The notes: generated by a model from the letters alone, not told the origin. A stretch of 64,000 nt of DNA from Bdellovibrio svalbardensis (GCF_029531655.1 NZ_JANRMI010000005.1:62001-126000), one strand, 5' to 3'; positions 50,891-60,239 are shown, counted from the first letter of the stretch. A program made the numbers and translations.

Positions 50891-51994
50891 TTATTTTTTG
50901 CTGTTTACAAGATCCTGAAGGTAGGAAGTCGCTTGCGCCCCGACGAAGTTGCGTGTTTGGCGGGTTTCAGGATCCACCTCAACAACGCCCCCCATCCCTT
51001 GTGTCTTTCCTTGCGCGACAACATCCAGAATGCTTCCATAAAATTCCGGCTGGTCGCCAGGAATCAAATGACCTGATTTCTTTACTATGAACACCAGGCT
51101 CTTTGCGTCCTGGCTGTAGATTTTCAAGAAGGTCGCCACTTGATGTTCAAGAAGACTTTTACTTTCATCACCCGCAAATAAAAAGACTCTGCGAGTGTTG
51201 ATGGGAAGAAGTTTGACATCCCATTCATAACCTTCCGTTGCGCGGCTCAAGGTTGTGTAACCTTCAATCATCTGACTGCGGCGGTCTGCTGAAAAATCAA
51301 ATTGCTTCGAGATCGAATCCACTTGGTCCGCCCACTTCTGGCGGTATGCCTGATCCAACAAGGAGCGTGTGATGCCGGGGCCAAAGAAAGGATTCCACAA
51401 CTCACCCAGTTTTAAACTTTGGCGGTATTGCTCGAGCTGAGGATTTTGTGCGGGTCCGGAAGTCAGTGGAACAGTATCGATCACCAACGGGAAATTCTTA
51501 AGATATGGCGATACCGCTCCGCTATAAGATAACGAAACTGGAATCACCTCGCCGGTTTGAAATTGCTCACGCAGATCTTTAGCTAGCGCTTCAACCTCGA
51601 CAGCCAGGTCCTTCAACGACGGACTTTGATTCATGAAAAATGGAACTTCATTTCCCGCCAATGCATTGACAGAGAACGGCTGCACACTGAAGTTCATCGT
51701 GACAACGCCATAGCCTCTTTTCACTAAGGCTTGAGGTCCGGCTTCACTCAGCAGCAGGCTGCGATTCACTCCAGGCAACAGCAGAAAAGTCGCTGCACCT
51801 TTTTGCGAAGCCTTAAGATATTCGAAATAGACAATGCGCCCGTTACCCAAACGCAAGTTCATAGTTTGCACAGCATCGACCGCGGCCATTGCGACCGGCA
51901 TTGCGTGAAGCGAAAAACTGGCTGTCAGTGCCAGAGCAGCAACCATCAAACTTCTTAAGAAAAAATACGAGATTGTTTTCATGGGCGTTTTCAT
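50891..51994 (-). CDS. Exported alpha/beta-hydrolase-like protein
   Basis: 367 aa with a signal peptide (to about residue 30, SLHAMP). The fold signs are FLLLPGVNRSLLLSEAGPQALVKRG, a nucleophile-like Ser in VSLSYSGAVSPY, and the late His in IVKKSGHLIPGDQPEFY. The acid residue may be in LFAGDESKSL. It may be a periplasmic esterase or a non-catalytic member. Two ATGs (51994, 51982) are possible, both with weak ribosome sites. It converges on the toroid gene. Confidence 0.7.
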   Translation of the reverse strand: MKTPMKTISYFFLRSLMVAALALTASFSLHAMPVAMAAVDAVQTMNLRLGNGRIVYFEYLKASQKGAATFLLLPGVNRSLLLSEAGPQALVKRGYGVVTMNFSVQPFSVNALAGNEVPFFMNQSPSLKDLAVEVEALAKDLREQFQTGEVIPVSLSYSGAVSPYLKNFPLVIDTVPLTSGPAQNPQLEQYRQSLKLGELWNPFFGPGITRSLLDQAYRQKWADQVDSISKQFDFSADRRSQMIEGYTTLSRATEGYEWDVKLLPINTRRVFLFAGDESKSLLEHQVATFLKIYSQDAKSLVFIVKKSGHLIPGDQPEFYGSILDVVAQGKTQGMGGVVEVDPETRQTRNFVGAQATSYLQDLVNSKK

Positions 51995-52097
51995 ATCTTG
52001 GGAGTTTTACAAACCCAAGCGAAATCTATAAGTCATTTAAACTTTTGAAAAAATAAGCCCTAATTAGAGTAGATACTTTATTTTAACTTCGTAGTAT

Positions 52098-52146
52098 AGC
52101 AGTCAGGTCTGCTCTACTTATTAGAAGAGCAGTCAGACTGCTCTTC
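52098..52146. repeat. Paired AGCAGTC hairpins
   Basis: AGCAG...CTGCT (52098-52113) is followed by a perfect inverted repeat with 11-bp arms (GAAGAGCAGTC / GACTGCTCTTC, 52124-52146). The two-hairpin arrangement resembles the CTCCGAC family, but the sequence is different. Confidence 0.6.
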
Positions 52147-52175
52147 CGTTTTCCGCGAAGAGAATGAAACTGAAT

Positions 52176-52577
52176 CTAGCGAGTGCAAGAATCCAAATAG
52201 ATCATTTTTGGTTTCAAAGCGCTCTCCAAAGCCTGATAGTCAGTCACTTGGCCTTTGCCAGTGCGATAATCAACTTCGATCATTTTTTTAGAGTAAGTCA
52301 TACCCAAACGTTTCTTTGCCGCCACGATGATCAAGCCATCATTGTCGTTCTTAATAACATTTTCGGTACCCGCCAAAATCACCAAACCACGAGAGTTTTT
52401 ATACTGACCATCAACAATGATATCGCCCGCCTCGTTCAACGAGATCGTATAATTCTCACTCACCGACATGCTCGACAGAATAGAGCCGCGGCATGAGATC
52501 ACAACCTGATCAGAAGCCTGAGCAACACCAGCGACCGATAATACCAAAGCTGAAACAGCCAAAATCTTCTTCATCAT
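52176..52577 (-). CDS. Small exported protein of unknown function
   Basis: 133 aa; GGAGG lies five bases before ATG 52577 (52574 also possible). Residues 2-20 (MKKILAVSALVLSVAGVAQA) form a signal peptide. Two cysteines (VISCRGS and the C-terminal LDSCTR) probably form one disulfide. The mature part is predicted beta-rich (SVSENYTISLNEAGDIIVDG). Family unknown. It is monocistronic. Confidence 0.7.
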   Translation of the reverse strand: MMKKILAVSALVLSVAGVAQASDQVVISCRGSILSSMSVSENYTISLNEAGDIIVDGQYKNSRGLVILAGTENVIKNDNDGLIIVAAKKRLGMTYSKKMIEVDYRTGKGQVTDYQALESALKPKMIYLDSCTR

Positions 52578-52748
52578 AAAATCCTCCAGGATCATAGAAA
52601 CCATCAACGCAGCCTTCTTTACAAAGTCTGTGCCCGTTACAGGTCTAAATGTGGAGGATCTGAGAGGAAGTGGGCTGCTTAGAATGTAGACAGACCATGA
52701 AGAAAAGACCTCTTACCGAGGGATCCCGGTAAGAGCTTATATAAAGAA

Positions 52749-53405
52749 CTAATGCACTTTTGTGCGAACGAACGCTTCGATTTTATCGACAACTTCAGAA
52801 AGATTCAGCTCTGTGGAATCCAGTACAAAAGCATTCTCAGGAACAGCCATGGGCGCCACTTTACGAGTAGAATCCTGGTGATCGCGTTGTTTTTGCGCCT
52901 TCACCATATCATCTTGATCAAGGCCCAATTCAGTCGCTCTGCGAGCCGCACGATGTTCACTCGAAGCGGTCAAAAAGACTTTCGCATCTGCTTGAGGGAA
53001 CACAACAGTACCGCAGTCACGGCCTTCAGCCACAAGTCCATCCGGGCCTGCGCTGCAGTTTCTTTGCGCTTCAAGAAGGGCTTTTCTTACTTCTGGATAG
53101 TGAGAAATTTTGCTGGCGAAGTTGCCAACATCTTCGTGAGCGATCAAGTCAGTCACGTCTTCTTCTTTGAAGTAAACTTTAGTGCGTTCTGATTCTAAAC
53201 GAATGCTCCAAACCGGATTGTGAGTCAGTTGTGCAAGTGTTTGCACATCATCAAGATCCACATCCAATTGAAGAGCGGCATAAGCCAAACCACGATAGAA
53301 AGCACCAGTGGAAACCCACTTCCAACCCAAACGACGGGCAAGTTCGCGACTTACTGAAGACTTTCCTGAAGCCGCTGGGCCATCAATCGTAATTACCATT
53401 CCCAT
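52749..53405 (-). CDS. cmk: Cytidylate kinase
   Basis: It phosphorylates CMP/dCMP to the diphosphate. Walker A GPAASGKSSVSREL (residues about 9-22), the CMP-binding region WVSTGAFYRGLAYAA and AEGRDCGTVVFPQADAKVFLTAS are all family marks. The ATG at 53405 fits AGGAA seven bases ahead; a GTG at 53408 and an ATG at 53399 are neighbours. 218 aa is normal. A hairpin-repeat pair lies between it and hisC, on the same strand. Confidence 0.95.
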   Translation of the reverse strand: MGMVITIDGPAASGKSSVSRELARRLGWKWVSTGAFYRGLAYAALQLDVDLDDVQTLAQLTHNPVWSIRLESERTKVYFKEEDVTDLIAHEDVGNFASKISHYPEVRKALLEAQRNCSAGPDGLVAEGRDCGTVVFPQADAKVFLTASSEHRAARRATELGLDQDDMVKAQKQRDHQDSTRKVAPMAVPENAFVLDSTELNLSEVVDKIEAFVRTKVH

Positions 53406-53421
53406 CACTCATTTCCTGTTT

Positions 53422-53476
53422 CTACTTCGACAGCGTCGAAGTGCAACCAACCTTCGACAGAGTCGAAGTGTAATCA
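53422..53476. repeat. Paired CTTCGAC hairpins between hisC and cmk
   Basis: ACTTCGAC-AGC-GTCGAAGT (53424-53442) then CTTCGAC-AGA-GTCGAAG (53452-53468), each followed by a degenerate tail (GCAACCAACC, GTAATCAATCC). A C-G pair of the consensus is T-A in both, another compensatory change. Confidence 0.8.
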
Positions 53477-53479
53477 ATC

Positions 53480-54607
53480 CTACTGTTTTTCAAACAGAGG
53501 AATTTCTTTGAGCACGTCAGCAAGCGCATTCATCGCCGCTTCGTTCTCATTGTCCAAACCAACACTCACCCGCATATGCGTTTTAAACCCGTAGTTCAAA
53601 ATAGGTCGCATAATGATCCCGCGACGTAGCAAGGCTTCGTTCACCTTGGCCGCGTCACGAAGGGTGTCAAACATGACAAAATTTCCCTGAGATGGAATGT
53701 ATGGCAGGCCTAATTCTTCTAATTTCTTGTAGAAGTAATCAAGTCCTTTCCAGCAAATCTGCTGCGATCGCTCAATAAATTCTTTATCTTGCAGAGCCGC
53801 ATTTGCAGCAACCTGCGCTAAATCGTTGACATTGAATGGTTTGCGCACGCGGTTAAAGACTTCAACGACCTCTGTCGGCGCAATCATCGCACCAATACGG
53901 AAACCCGCAAGTCCATAGATCTTAGAGAAAGTGCGCAAAACGATCAGATTTTTGTATTTACCAAGGTAATTTTGCGCAGAAACATAGTCTGTCGCACGTA
54001 CAAATTCATTATACGCTTCATCGAAAACAACCATCACATCATCGCGGTTTCCAACGCGCTCCAAGAAATCTTCCACTTCCTGTTTGGTCGCATAGGTCCC
54101 GGTTGGATTATTCGGATTTGAGATAAAAATAAGACGGATGTTTTGTTCTGGATGTGCGAAGAAATAGTCAGCAATCCCCTTCATATCGAAACGATATCCG
54201 GGCTCAAGCGGAACTTTGCGAATAGTTGCTCGGTTTGCAGCAGCGCTTACTTCATAGGCATTAAATGCCGCCACAGAAGTCAAAACGCCTTCTTTCGGCT
54301 CACAGAAAATGCGTGTTAACAAATCAATCAGCTCATCGCTCCCGTTGCCAACAGCCAATTGTTGAGTAGGAAAGCCCCATAATTTTGAGATGGTTTGCAG
54401 CAATTCATAGTGAGATGGATCTGGGTAAAGATTTTGATGATCCAGAGCGTTTCTCACAGCCTCCAGGGCTTTTGGGCTAGTACCCAAAGGATTTTCATTA
54501 CTTGCGAGCTTATAAACCGTCTTCAATCCGTACTCGCGTTGAGTTTCAGAGATAGGTTTTCCTGGTTTGTAGGGAACAAGATTAAGAATTTCAGGAGAAA
54601 TCTTCAC
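53480..54607 (-). CDS. hisC: Histidinol-phosphate aminotransferase
   Basis: A PLP-dependent class I/II aminotransferase. YKLASNENPLGTSPKA near the N-terminus, the substrate/PLP region FISNPNNPTGTY, VVFDEAYNEFV, and the Lys in RTFSKIYGLAGFRIG are diagnostic. The start is a GTG at 54607 with AAAGGA seven bases ahead; a longer frame to 54670 has no site and no homologous N-terminus. 375 aa is normal. It is not with other his genes, and could also serve aromatic amino-acid metabolism. Confidence 0.93.
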   Translation of the reverse strand: MKISPEILNLVPYKPGKPISETQREYGLKTVYKLASNENPLGTSPKALEAVRNALDHQNLYPDPSHYELLQTISKLWGFPTQQLAVGNGSDELIDLLTRIFCEPKEGVLTSVAAFNAYEVSAAANRATIRKVPLEPGYRFDMKGIADYFFAHPEQNIRLIFISNPNNPTGTYATKQEVEDFLERVGNRDDVMVVFDEAYNEFVRATDYVSAQNYLGKYKNLIVLRTFSKIYGLAGFRIGAMIAPTEVVEVFNRVRKPFNVNDLAQVAANAALQDKEFIERSQQICWKGLDYFYKKLEELGLPYIPSQGNFVMFDTLRDAAKVNEALLRRGIIMRPILNYGFKTHMRVSVGLDNENEAAMNALADVLKEIPLFEKQ

Positions 54608-54739
54608 GTAACTGTCCTTTACTAAACTGAACCTAAAGATGGCCGCGATAAGGCCTTTTCTTAGATGCATCTTTTTGCTATATCTTTTCGTCTAGCTTTA
54701 GCAATATTCCAGAGCGAATTCAATAGAGAGCGTTTAAAA

Positions 54740-56101
54740 ATGCAAAACCGTTTCCTGTTAGGCGTAAGTGTTGGCGAATCCTTCGCAGAGTACTGTCTTT
54801 TAGAAGGCACGAAGGTTGTAGCTACCAAAAGAGCCTACCTTTCAAGAGAGAACCTAAAAAACTCTCTTCAGCAGTTTATTTCGGGCCATAGTGACAAAAA
54901 AATCTCCAAAGCGGCTATAAGCCTGCGCGTCTCCGCAAAGCTTTTGGACTACAAGCTGAACGGGGCCATTGCCCACATCACCACCGAAGGATTTGAACAC
55001 TGGCTGGATCTGCACAAGTGCACCAAGACCAGTCTGACGATCTCTGATCTGCAATTCTCACTGCGCGAGCGCATCCAGGCTGACGGTAAAATTTCCACTG
55101 CTCTGGCGATGGATGAGCTTGAGGCCATTGCAGCGAAGCTGCTTCTTTTGGAAACAAAAAAAGTCTGCGTGCATTTGCTGCATGCTTCGATCAATCCCAC
55201 TCATGAGATCGCGGTGAAAAACTTCCTGACCGAAAAAGGCTTCGAAGTTTTTGTTCCTGAAAAAACAGACAACGCTGACGAAGTTTCGCGCTGGAGAAAA
55301 AATGCTCTGAATGCGACGGTGGCGAGTCTTTTTTCTGATCTGAAAAAAGAAATTCAAGAAGCTTTGCAAAGTTCGGTGGATGCAGAAAATATCCACTATC
55401 TTGCGGCTCACGGGGAATTCGTTCAGGACGTTGAAAAGAACTCTGTCTCTAGCCTTGCCGGCTCTTACTCAGCCCTGGCTCTGGTTCAAAAAAACGCAAC
55501 TCGCGATATTCTTTACTTGGGGCTTGAGAGCTTCGTTTTGATTTCTGCAAAAAACTGGAAGACCCAATGGATGAGTCCTTGGGGAAATATCGAGAATAAA
55601 CATATCAGCTTCCGTGAACTTGCGATTCAACCCACGTTACAGATTGGCTTGAATGCCTTCCAGCATTTTGATTTCAATAAAGAGTCGGAAGGATGGGAGC
55701 CGGGACCGATGTTCTTGGGACGCGGGCAAAAGGCGACCTTGTTGGATCTTTGGGCCGAAAATCCCAAACTTGCAAAAGTTGACGGTCTTCAAGATCGCGT
55801 GACGGCTGCGGGCGTGCAAAGATTTAAAAACTCAATGTTTGCTCTTTCCAAAGCCAGTCGTGGCCAAGAGAAAGAGGTTCCAGGCGTCACCAAGGAATTG
55901 CAAAGTCTCGCGATTCAAAAGTTGGCGATGGAATCATTAATGTTCCGCCAAGGTAAAGAAATCCTGGTGACAGGTCCGCTGGCCGATATGTTCTCAAATG
56001 GTTTTAAAAAAGATCCAAAGGCGACAATCGCTGCTGATGAATTTGCCCAATCTCACGCGGTGGCTCTGCTTGGCCAGTCCTTGTTGAAAGGTGAAGGTTA
56101 A
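54740..56101 (+). CDS. Compact HyuA-like protein
   Basis: The first half resembles the N-terminal domain of hydantoinase A/oxoprolinase subunits: AHITTEGFEHWLDL, VCVHLLHASINPTHEIAVKNFL, SRWRKNALNATVASLFSDL. The middle, where the ATP-binding DMGGTSTD motif normally lies, instead has YLGLESFVLISAKN, so catalysis by the usual mechanism is doubtful. 453 aa against about 680 in typical HyuA. The start is the ATG at 54740 (GAGAG upstream). The next gene begins three bases after its stop and is the HyuB-like partner. Confidence 0.78.
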   Translation: MQNRFLLGVSVGESFAEYCLLEGTKVVATKRAYLSRENLKNSLQQFISGHSDKKISKAAISLRVSAKLLDYKLNGAIAHITTEGFEHWLDLHKCTKTSLTISDLQFSLRERIQADGKISTALAMDELEAIAAKLLLLETKKVCVHLLHASINPTHEIAVKNFLTEKGFEVFVPEKTDNADEVSRWRKNALNATVASLFSDLKKEIQEALQSSVDAENIHYLAAHGEFVQDVEKNSVSSLAGSYSALALVQKNATRDILYLGLESFVLISAKNWKTQWMSPWGNIENKHISFRELAIQPTLQIGLNAFQHFDFNKESEGWEPGPMFLGRGQKATLLDLWAENPKLAKVDGLQDRVTAAGVQRFKNSMFALSKASRGQEKEVPGVTKELQSLAIQKLAMESLMFRQGKEILVTGPLADMFSNGFKKDPKATIAADEFAQSHAVALLGQSLLKGEG

Positions 56102-56103
56102 AC

Positions 56104-57519
56104 ATGTCTTACAAAGTTGAACTCTTCCACTCTTTACTGAATGACTTTCTTCAGGGTGAATCCGCACTGATCACTATTGAAGGCGAAGTGCTGGCTGTGC
56201 GCGGAAAACACCCTGCGACCTATGGTACTCTTTCCACTGCGGCTAACATCGTTGGAAAATATTTAAAACTTCAAGAAGGCGATATCGCGGTCTTGAATGA
56301 TCCTTACAGCGGCGGCAGCACTTTGGATGAAATGACTTTCATCATGGCTGTTTCTGAAGATCTTCTGTGGATCACTCGTCGCCCGATGACGAAGTCGATC
56401 AAAACCGGCAAATCGATCGAAGATGAAGGCTTGCGCATTCCTCCGACTCCCCTTTTACAAAATGGCAAAGTTAACGAAGTCATTCTTTCTGCGATGCAGG
56501 CTCATCCGGCGTGTCCTACAGATTTGGGTGGGGCAACCTTTGCAGATTGGATCAAAGCGCATTTTGCAGAGATGATTTTGCACGCGCAAAAACTGCATGA
56601 CACGATTGAAGCCACTGGATTTGAAATCACGGGCGAGTTGATTGAAGAGTACGTTGAACTTTCCAAAAACCTGGCGCATCAACGAATTTCTGAAAATGCT
56701 TCCGGCGAAACTCGCGTTGATATCGTTCTGGATAGCGGTGAGTTACTACGACTCAACCTTGAGATTCATGAAGGTAAGATCAAAATGGACTTCGGTGGCA
56801 CCTCCGCTGCTAAGACCATTCATCTGACTGAAAGCGCGGCTTTCGGGACTTGCTTCCATACCATCAGTCGCTATTACGGTTTCACTGAGTATGCAAACTC
56901 TGGCACCTTCTCGGCCTTGCAAGTGACTAAGCCTGCAGGCTGTTGGTTGATGGCGAAATATCCAGCCTCCACCTTGAAAGGTATGACTTCCGGGGTTGCG
57001 GCCTTACAGGCGGCGATTGAGTTGGCATTGACCCATATTCACACTAAAAGAGAAAAAGCGATGTCTTGCTACAGTCCTTTGACCGTGCAATTACAAAATG
57101 GCGCTTCTCATATTGTCGTGAATCTTCAGGGGGGCAAAGGTGCTCTTGCCAGCAAAGATGGCGATTCGGCTCAAGTTGAAAATCTCTCTATTGAAATGAT
57201 CGAAAGAGAACTTCCTCTGCGCGTGATCCGCGCGGACCGCCGTCAATCTTCTGGCGGCAAAGGTAAATACTCTGGTGGCCGTGGTTTGATTTTCAAAGTG
57301 GAAGCCCTGGAAGACATCGAAGCCACTTGGCTTTCTGATCTGACATTGCACAGACCTCGCATCACCAAGAATTGCTCGCATGGCGATCCTTGTGAGATTT
57401 CTTTGGACTCTCAAGGAACCAACAAGGTCCTTCCAGTCCTGGGAACACAAAAGATTCTTAAAGGCGATATCCTGACACTTTGCTCTGGCAGCGGCGGCGG
57501 ATTCGGCAAAGCCGAGTAG
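56104..57519 (+). CDS. HyuB-like (hydantoinase B/oxoprolinase family) protein
   Basis: It fits hydantoinase_B: GDIAVLNDPYSGGSTLDEMTFI, SGETRVDIVLDSGE, KMDFGGTSAAKTIHL, RADRRQSSGGKGKYSGGRGLIFKV and the C-terminal SGSGGGFGK. Normal HyuB subunits are 520-580 aa; this one is 471, missing part of the middle. Relatives hydrolyse 5-oxoproline, hydantoins or carboxylate acetone. The partner lacks its ATP motif, so the substrate and activity cannot be assigned. It is cotranscribed with the HyuA-like gene. Confidence 0.85.
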   Translation: MSYKVELFHSLLNDFLQGESALITIEGEVLAVRGKHPATYGTLSTAANIVGKYLKLQEGDIAVLNDPYSGGSTLDEMTFIMAVSEDLLWITRRPMTKSIKTGKSIEDEGLRIPPTPLLQNGKVNEVILSAMQAHPACPTDLGGATFADWIKAHFAEMILHAQKLHDTIEATGFEITGELIEEYVELSKNLAHQRISENASGETRVDIVLDSGELLRLNLEIHEGKIKMDFGGTSAAKTIHLTESAAFGTCFHTISRYYGFTEYANSGTFSALQVTKPAGCWLMAKYPASTLKGMTSGVAALQAAIELALTHIHTKREKAMSCYSPLTVQLQNGASHIVVNLQGGKGALASKDGDSAQVENLSIEMIERELPLRVIRADRRQSSGGKGKYSGGRGLIFKVEALEDIEATWLSDLTLHRPRITKNCSHGDPCEISLDSQGTNKVLPVLGTQKILKGDILTLCSGSGGGFGKAE

Positions 57520-57597
57520 AGGTGTATTTCCTCAATTTCGCTGCCTTCCTCTTGGCCTCGTCATTAGCTCAAGTCATGTTTTAGATGTATTGCGATG

Positions 57598-57622
57598 GCT
57601 CCCCACTTTTTTTGAGGGAGCC
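57598..57622 (+). terminator. Hairpin after the HyuB-like gene
   Basis: GGCTCCC (57598-57604) and GGGAGCC (57616-57622), with the T-run in the loop rather than after the stem. It may be a terminator or part of the next gene's leader. Confidence 0.35.
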
Positions 57623-57659
57623 TTAATAAACATCTAACTGCGCAGAGCTAGGATGAACT

Positions 57660-58226
57660 ATGAAAGCCTCCCATTGGTCTACTGGATTCCTATTTGTAAC
57701 TCTGTTAATTGCAAGCCTTTCAGCTTCGGCAGCTGATAAAGAACAGCAACGGCAAGCGATAAGAAAAATCAGCCAACAAATTCTGTCACAACTCTACAAA
57801 GCTCAACCAGCTGCCAAAAAGCATATTCAATCCTCTGCGGGCTACGCGGTCTTTAGTAACTTCGGAATGAAAATATTATTCGCGGGTGGCGGCTCTGGCC
57901 AAGGCATGGCCGTGAACCAAGCCACCAAAAAAGAAACCTTTATGAAAATGGTCGAAGTTCAGGCGGGCTTGGGATTTGGTGTAAAAAAATTCCGGCTCGT
58001 GTTTGTTTTTGAAAATCAGTCCACCCTCAAGTCCTTCATCTCATCGGGATGGGAGGCCGGAGCACAAACCACGGCCGCTGCGAAGAGTGGCTCCACAGGG
58101 GCCGCTTATCAAGGAGCCCTATCGGTGTCCCCTGGTGTCTGGCTTTACCAAATGACAGAACAGGGGTTGGCTGCCGAAGCAACAATTAAGGGGACCAAAT
58201 ACTATAAGAATGATGACTTGAACTGA
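57660..58226 (+). CDS. Exported SYLF (YSC84-like) lipid-binding protein
   Basis: A signal peptide (1-24, cut after ASA) and a SYLF domain: SAGYAVFSNFGMKILFAGGGSGQGMAVN, KMVEVQAGLGFGVKKFRLVFVF, SGWEAGAQTTAAAKSG, VSPGVWLYQMTEQGLAAEATIKGTKYY. SYLF proteins bind lipids; the bacterial exported form has no fixed role. Start ATG 57660. The stop is about 45 bases before msrA, on the same strand. Confidence 0.9.
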   Translation: MKASHWSTGFLFVTLLIASLSASAADKEQQRQAIRKISQQILSQLYKAQPAAKKHIQSSAGYAVFSNFGMKILFAGGGSGQGMAVNQATKKETFMKMVEVQAGLGFGVKKFRLVFVFENQSTLKSFISSGWEAGAQTTAAAKSGSTGAAYQGALSVSPGVWLYQMTEQGLAAEATIKGTKYYKNDDLN

Positions 58227-58270
58227 GGCAGAGCCTTGCTCCTCTTAAACAGAGGGAGTAGATTGAACCC

Positions 58271-58891
58271 ATGAGACACTTCAAAGTTCTGATGACTTTA
58301 TTTTCTGTGATCCTATTTTCCGGGTTCAGTGTTTTTGCAAAAACATCCAGCCCGCAAAGTGAAAGCAAGAGTGAAGGCAAGAAAGGTGGCCGCGTGAGTA
58401 TTGAAACTTCTTATTTAGCTGGTGGTTGTTTTTGGGGTATGGAGGATCTTCTTCGCAAAATCCCTGGAGTGACTGATGTGACCGTTGGCTACATGGGTGG
58501 CAACGTCAAGAATGCCACATACAACATCGTTAAACTGGGCGCCTCCGGCCATGCTGAGACCGTCAAGATCGACTTCGATCCAGCGAAATTGAAATACGAA
58601 GACCTGCTGCTTAACTTCTTTAAGATGCATGATCCAACGACAGAAAATCGCCAAGGCAATGACGTCGGCACTCAGTACCGTAGTGAGATCTTCTATACTT
58701 CGGAAGAACAAAAGGCTACGGCTGAAAAAGTCAGAGCTCGCGTCGATAAGTCCGGAGCTTGGGGCAAACCTGTGGTCACTAAAATAGAAAAGGCCGGGGA
58801 ATTCTGGAAAGCCGAAGATTACCACCAGGATTACTTAGTTAAAAATCCTGGCGGCTACACTTGTCATTACATTCGTCCGTTGACGTTCTAG
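58271..58891 (+). CDS. msrA: Exported peptide methionine sulfoxide reductase MsrA
   Basis: It reduces methionine-S-sulfoxide in proteins. The catalytic motif GGCFWGMEDLLRKIPGV (Cys near residue 56) and GTQYRSEIFY plus EDYHQDYL are all present. Residues 1-22 are a signal peptide (VFA|K), so it acts in the periplasm and needs a periplasmic reductant. No MsrB is fused or adjacent. Downstream lies the CTCCGAC hairpin pair. Confidence 0.95.
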   Translation: MRHFKVLMTLFSVILFSGFSVFAKTSSPQSESKSEGKKGGRVSIETSYLAGGCFWGMEDLLRKIPGVTDVTVGYMGGNVKNATYNIVKLGASGHAETVKIDFDPAKLKYEDLLLNFFKMHDPTTENRQGNDVGTQYRSEIFYTSEEQKATAEKVRARVDKSGAWGKPVVTKIEKAGEFWKAEDYHQDYLVKNPGGYTCHYIRPLTF

Positions 58892-58956
58892 TTACTCCGA
58901 CGAAGTCGGAGTGTAGACCAGCCAGCCTACTCCGACTCTGTCGGAGTGTAAGACAG
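58892..58956. repeat. Paired CTCCGAC hairpins between msrA and a lipoprotein gene
   Basis: ACTCCGAC-GAA-GTCGGAGT (58894-58912), tail GTAGACCAGCCAGCC, then ACTCCGAC-TCT-GTCGGAGT (58929-58947), tail GTAAGACAG. The stems are identical while the loop differs. Confidence 0.85.
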
Positions 58957-60054
58957 TTAGTTGGCTTTTAATTCTGCAATCAGACCCAAAAGCTTTGTTT
59001 GAGAAGCCGCGATATTCGCGGCTTTTTTTGCATCTGATTTAACACTCATCTTCGTCAACAAGCGCTGAACCGTGCTGTCCATCTCTGGCTTCTTGCCCAG
59101 TTTGATCAAAAGCTTTTTCGCCTTCACCGCATGCTCCAGAACTTCAGTTTGCAAATACTCAAGTTGAGTTGCATTCAAGCAGTCCATATCGAACTCCCAA
59201 CCGAATAAAGCCATCTTAGCTTGAGCCGCGATGTTCTTCTCACCCAACTTGGTCACCGAATCGATAAAGATCAAAGGAAAGACATTCATACGTGTTTGCA
59301 AAAGCTGAATGGCCTTGTCTTCATGAGCCATGATCTCACGAGCTGCTCCCTTTTGAGCTTGGCCACGGGGTGCCAGCAAAGCCTCCTCGATCAAAGAAAG
59401 CAGAGTCATCGTCTTAAGACCTTTATTCATTTGCTCTGCTCTGACTTCTTTACGATTCACCTGATGAAGAGCGATAGCCATCGCATTGAAAGAAGCAGTG
59501 CGATTGTCCTGGCCCAAAAGGTCTTTCGGATCTGGCTGTACGGTCGCATTGATACTGTTATCACGAGGAGCCAGCTCTTCAATTTCCAAGAAGAACTCCA
59601 TCGCCGCCTGCTGGGCTAGCAAATCGCGCTTTTCCGGTTCCATGTCCTGGCCCATGTTATTCCAAATTTGAAATTCAAAAGCCATCATGTACTTATTAGC
59701 TTCAGAAATCTTTTTGAAAAGTGTTGGCGCTTTTAAAATCGCATCATAAGAGTCGCGACGCAGCTGCATGGCATTCCCTTGTCTCAAGGTATCATACAAC
59801 TCGTCAGTCACTTGTTTTAGTTCCTGAGTCTTCTGTTCCAAAGACGTCATCTTGTTTCTCATCTGAGAAGTGGTGTCATTCATTTCAGAAGTGGTCTTAT
59901 TCATCTGCCCTGTGGTCTCACCCATCTTCACAGTTGAATCATGCATCTCATCCACCTTTTTGAGCTCACCACAACCCACCAGTAAGGCCATTGCAAGCCC
60001 CGTCACTGCAGCACTAGAAACTAACAAACCTGAGCTCAAAGCCGACTTCTTCAT
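58957..60054 (-). CDS. Coiled-coil lipoprotein
   Basis: 365 aa. A lipoprotein signal ends in LLVGC (about residue 28). A heptad-rich coiled coil follows (about residues 34-90; MGETTGQMNKTTSEMNDTT, MTSLEQKTQELKQVTDELYDTL) with repeated xxTTxxM motifs, reminiscent of Lpp-like or phage-fibre helices. The rest is helical and acidic. GGAAGGG precedes ATG 60054. It could tether outer membrane and cell wall; no family is recognised. Confidence 0.78.
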   Translation of the reverse strand: MKKSALSSGLLVSSAAVTGLAMALLVGCGELKKVDEMHDSTVKMGETTGQMNKTTSEMNDTTSQMRNKMTSLEQKTQELKQVTDELYDTLRQGNAMQLRRDSYDAILKAPTLFKKISEANKYMMAFEFQIWNNMGQDMEPEKRDLLAQQAAMEFFLEIEELAPRDNSINATVQPDPKDLLGQDNRTASFNAMAIALHQVNRKEVRAEQMNKGLKTMTLLSLIEEALLAPRGQAQKGAAREIMAHEDKAIQLLQTRMNVFPLIFIDSVTKLGEKNIAAQAKMALFGWEFDMDCLNATQLEYLQTEVLEHAVKAKKLLIKLGKKPEMDSTVQRLLTKMSVKSDAKKAANIAASQTKLLGLIAELKAN

Positions 60055-60239
60055 AGATCCACCCTTCCAAGGTGTTTAGAACTTTGACAGAGGCCCCCGT
60101 TGGTCACGAGAAACCCTCTTAAAAGCTTCTTAATTGGAGTTAATACATCGAAGAGCAATTACTCCAATAGCTGTGCCATAAGAAACGCCTTAAGAAGAAA
60201 CCCGAATGCGAAAGCCACATTGACATTGCATATTAGAAA

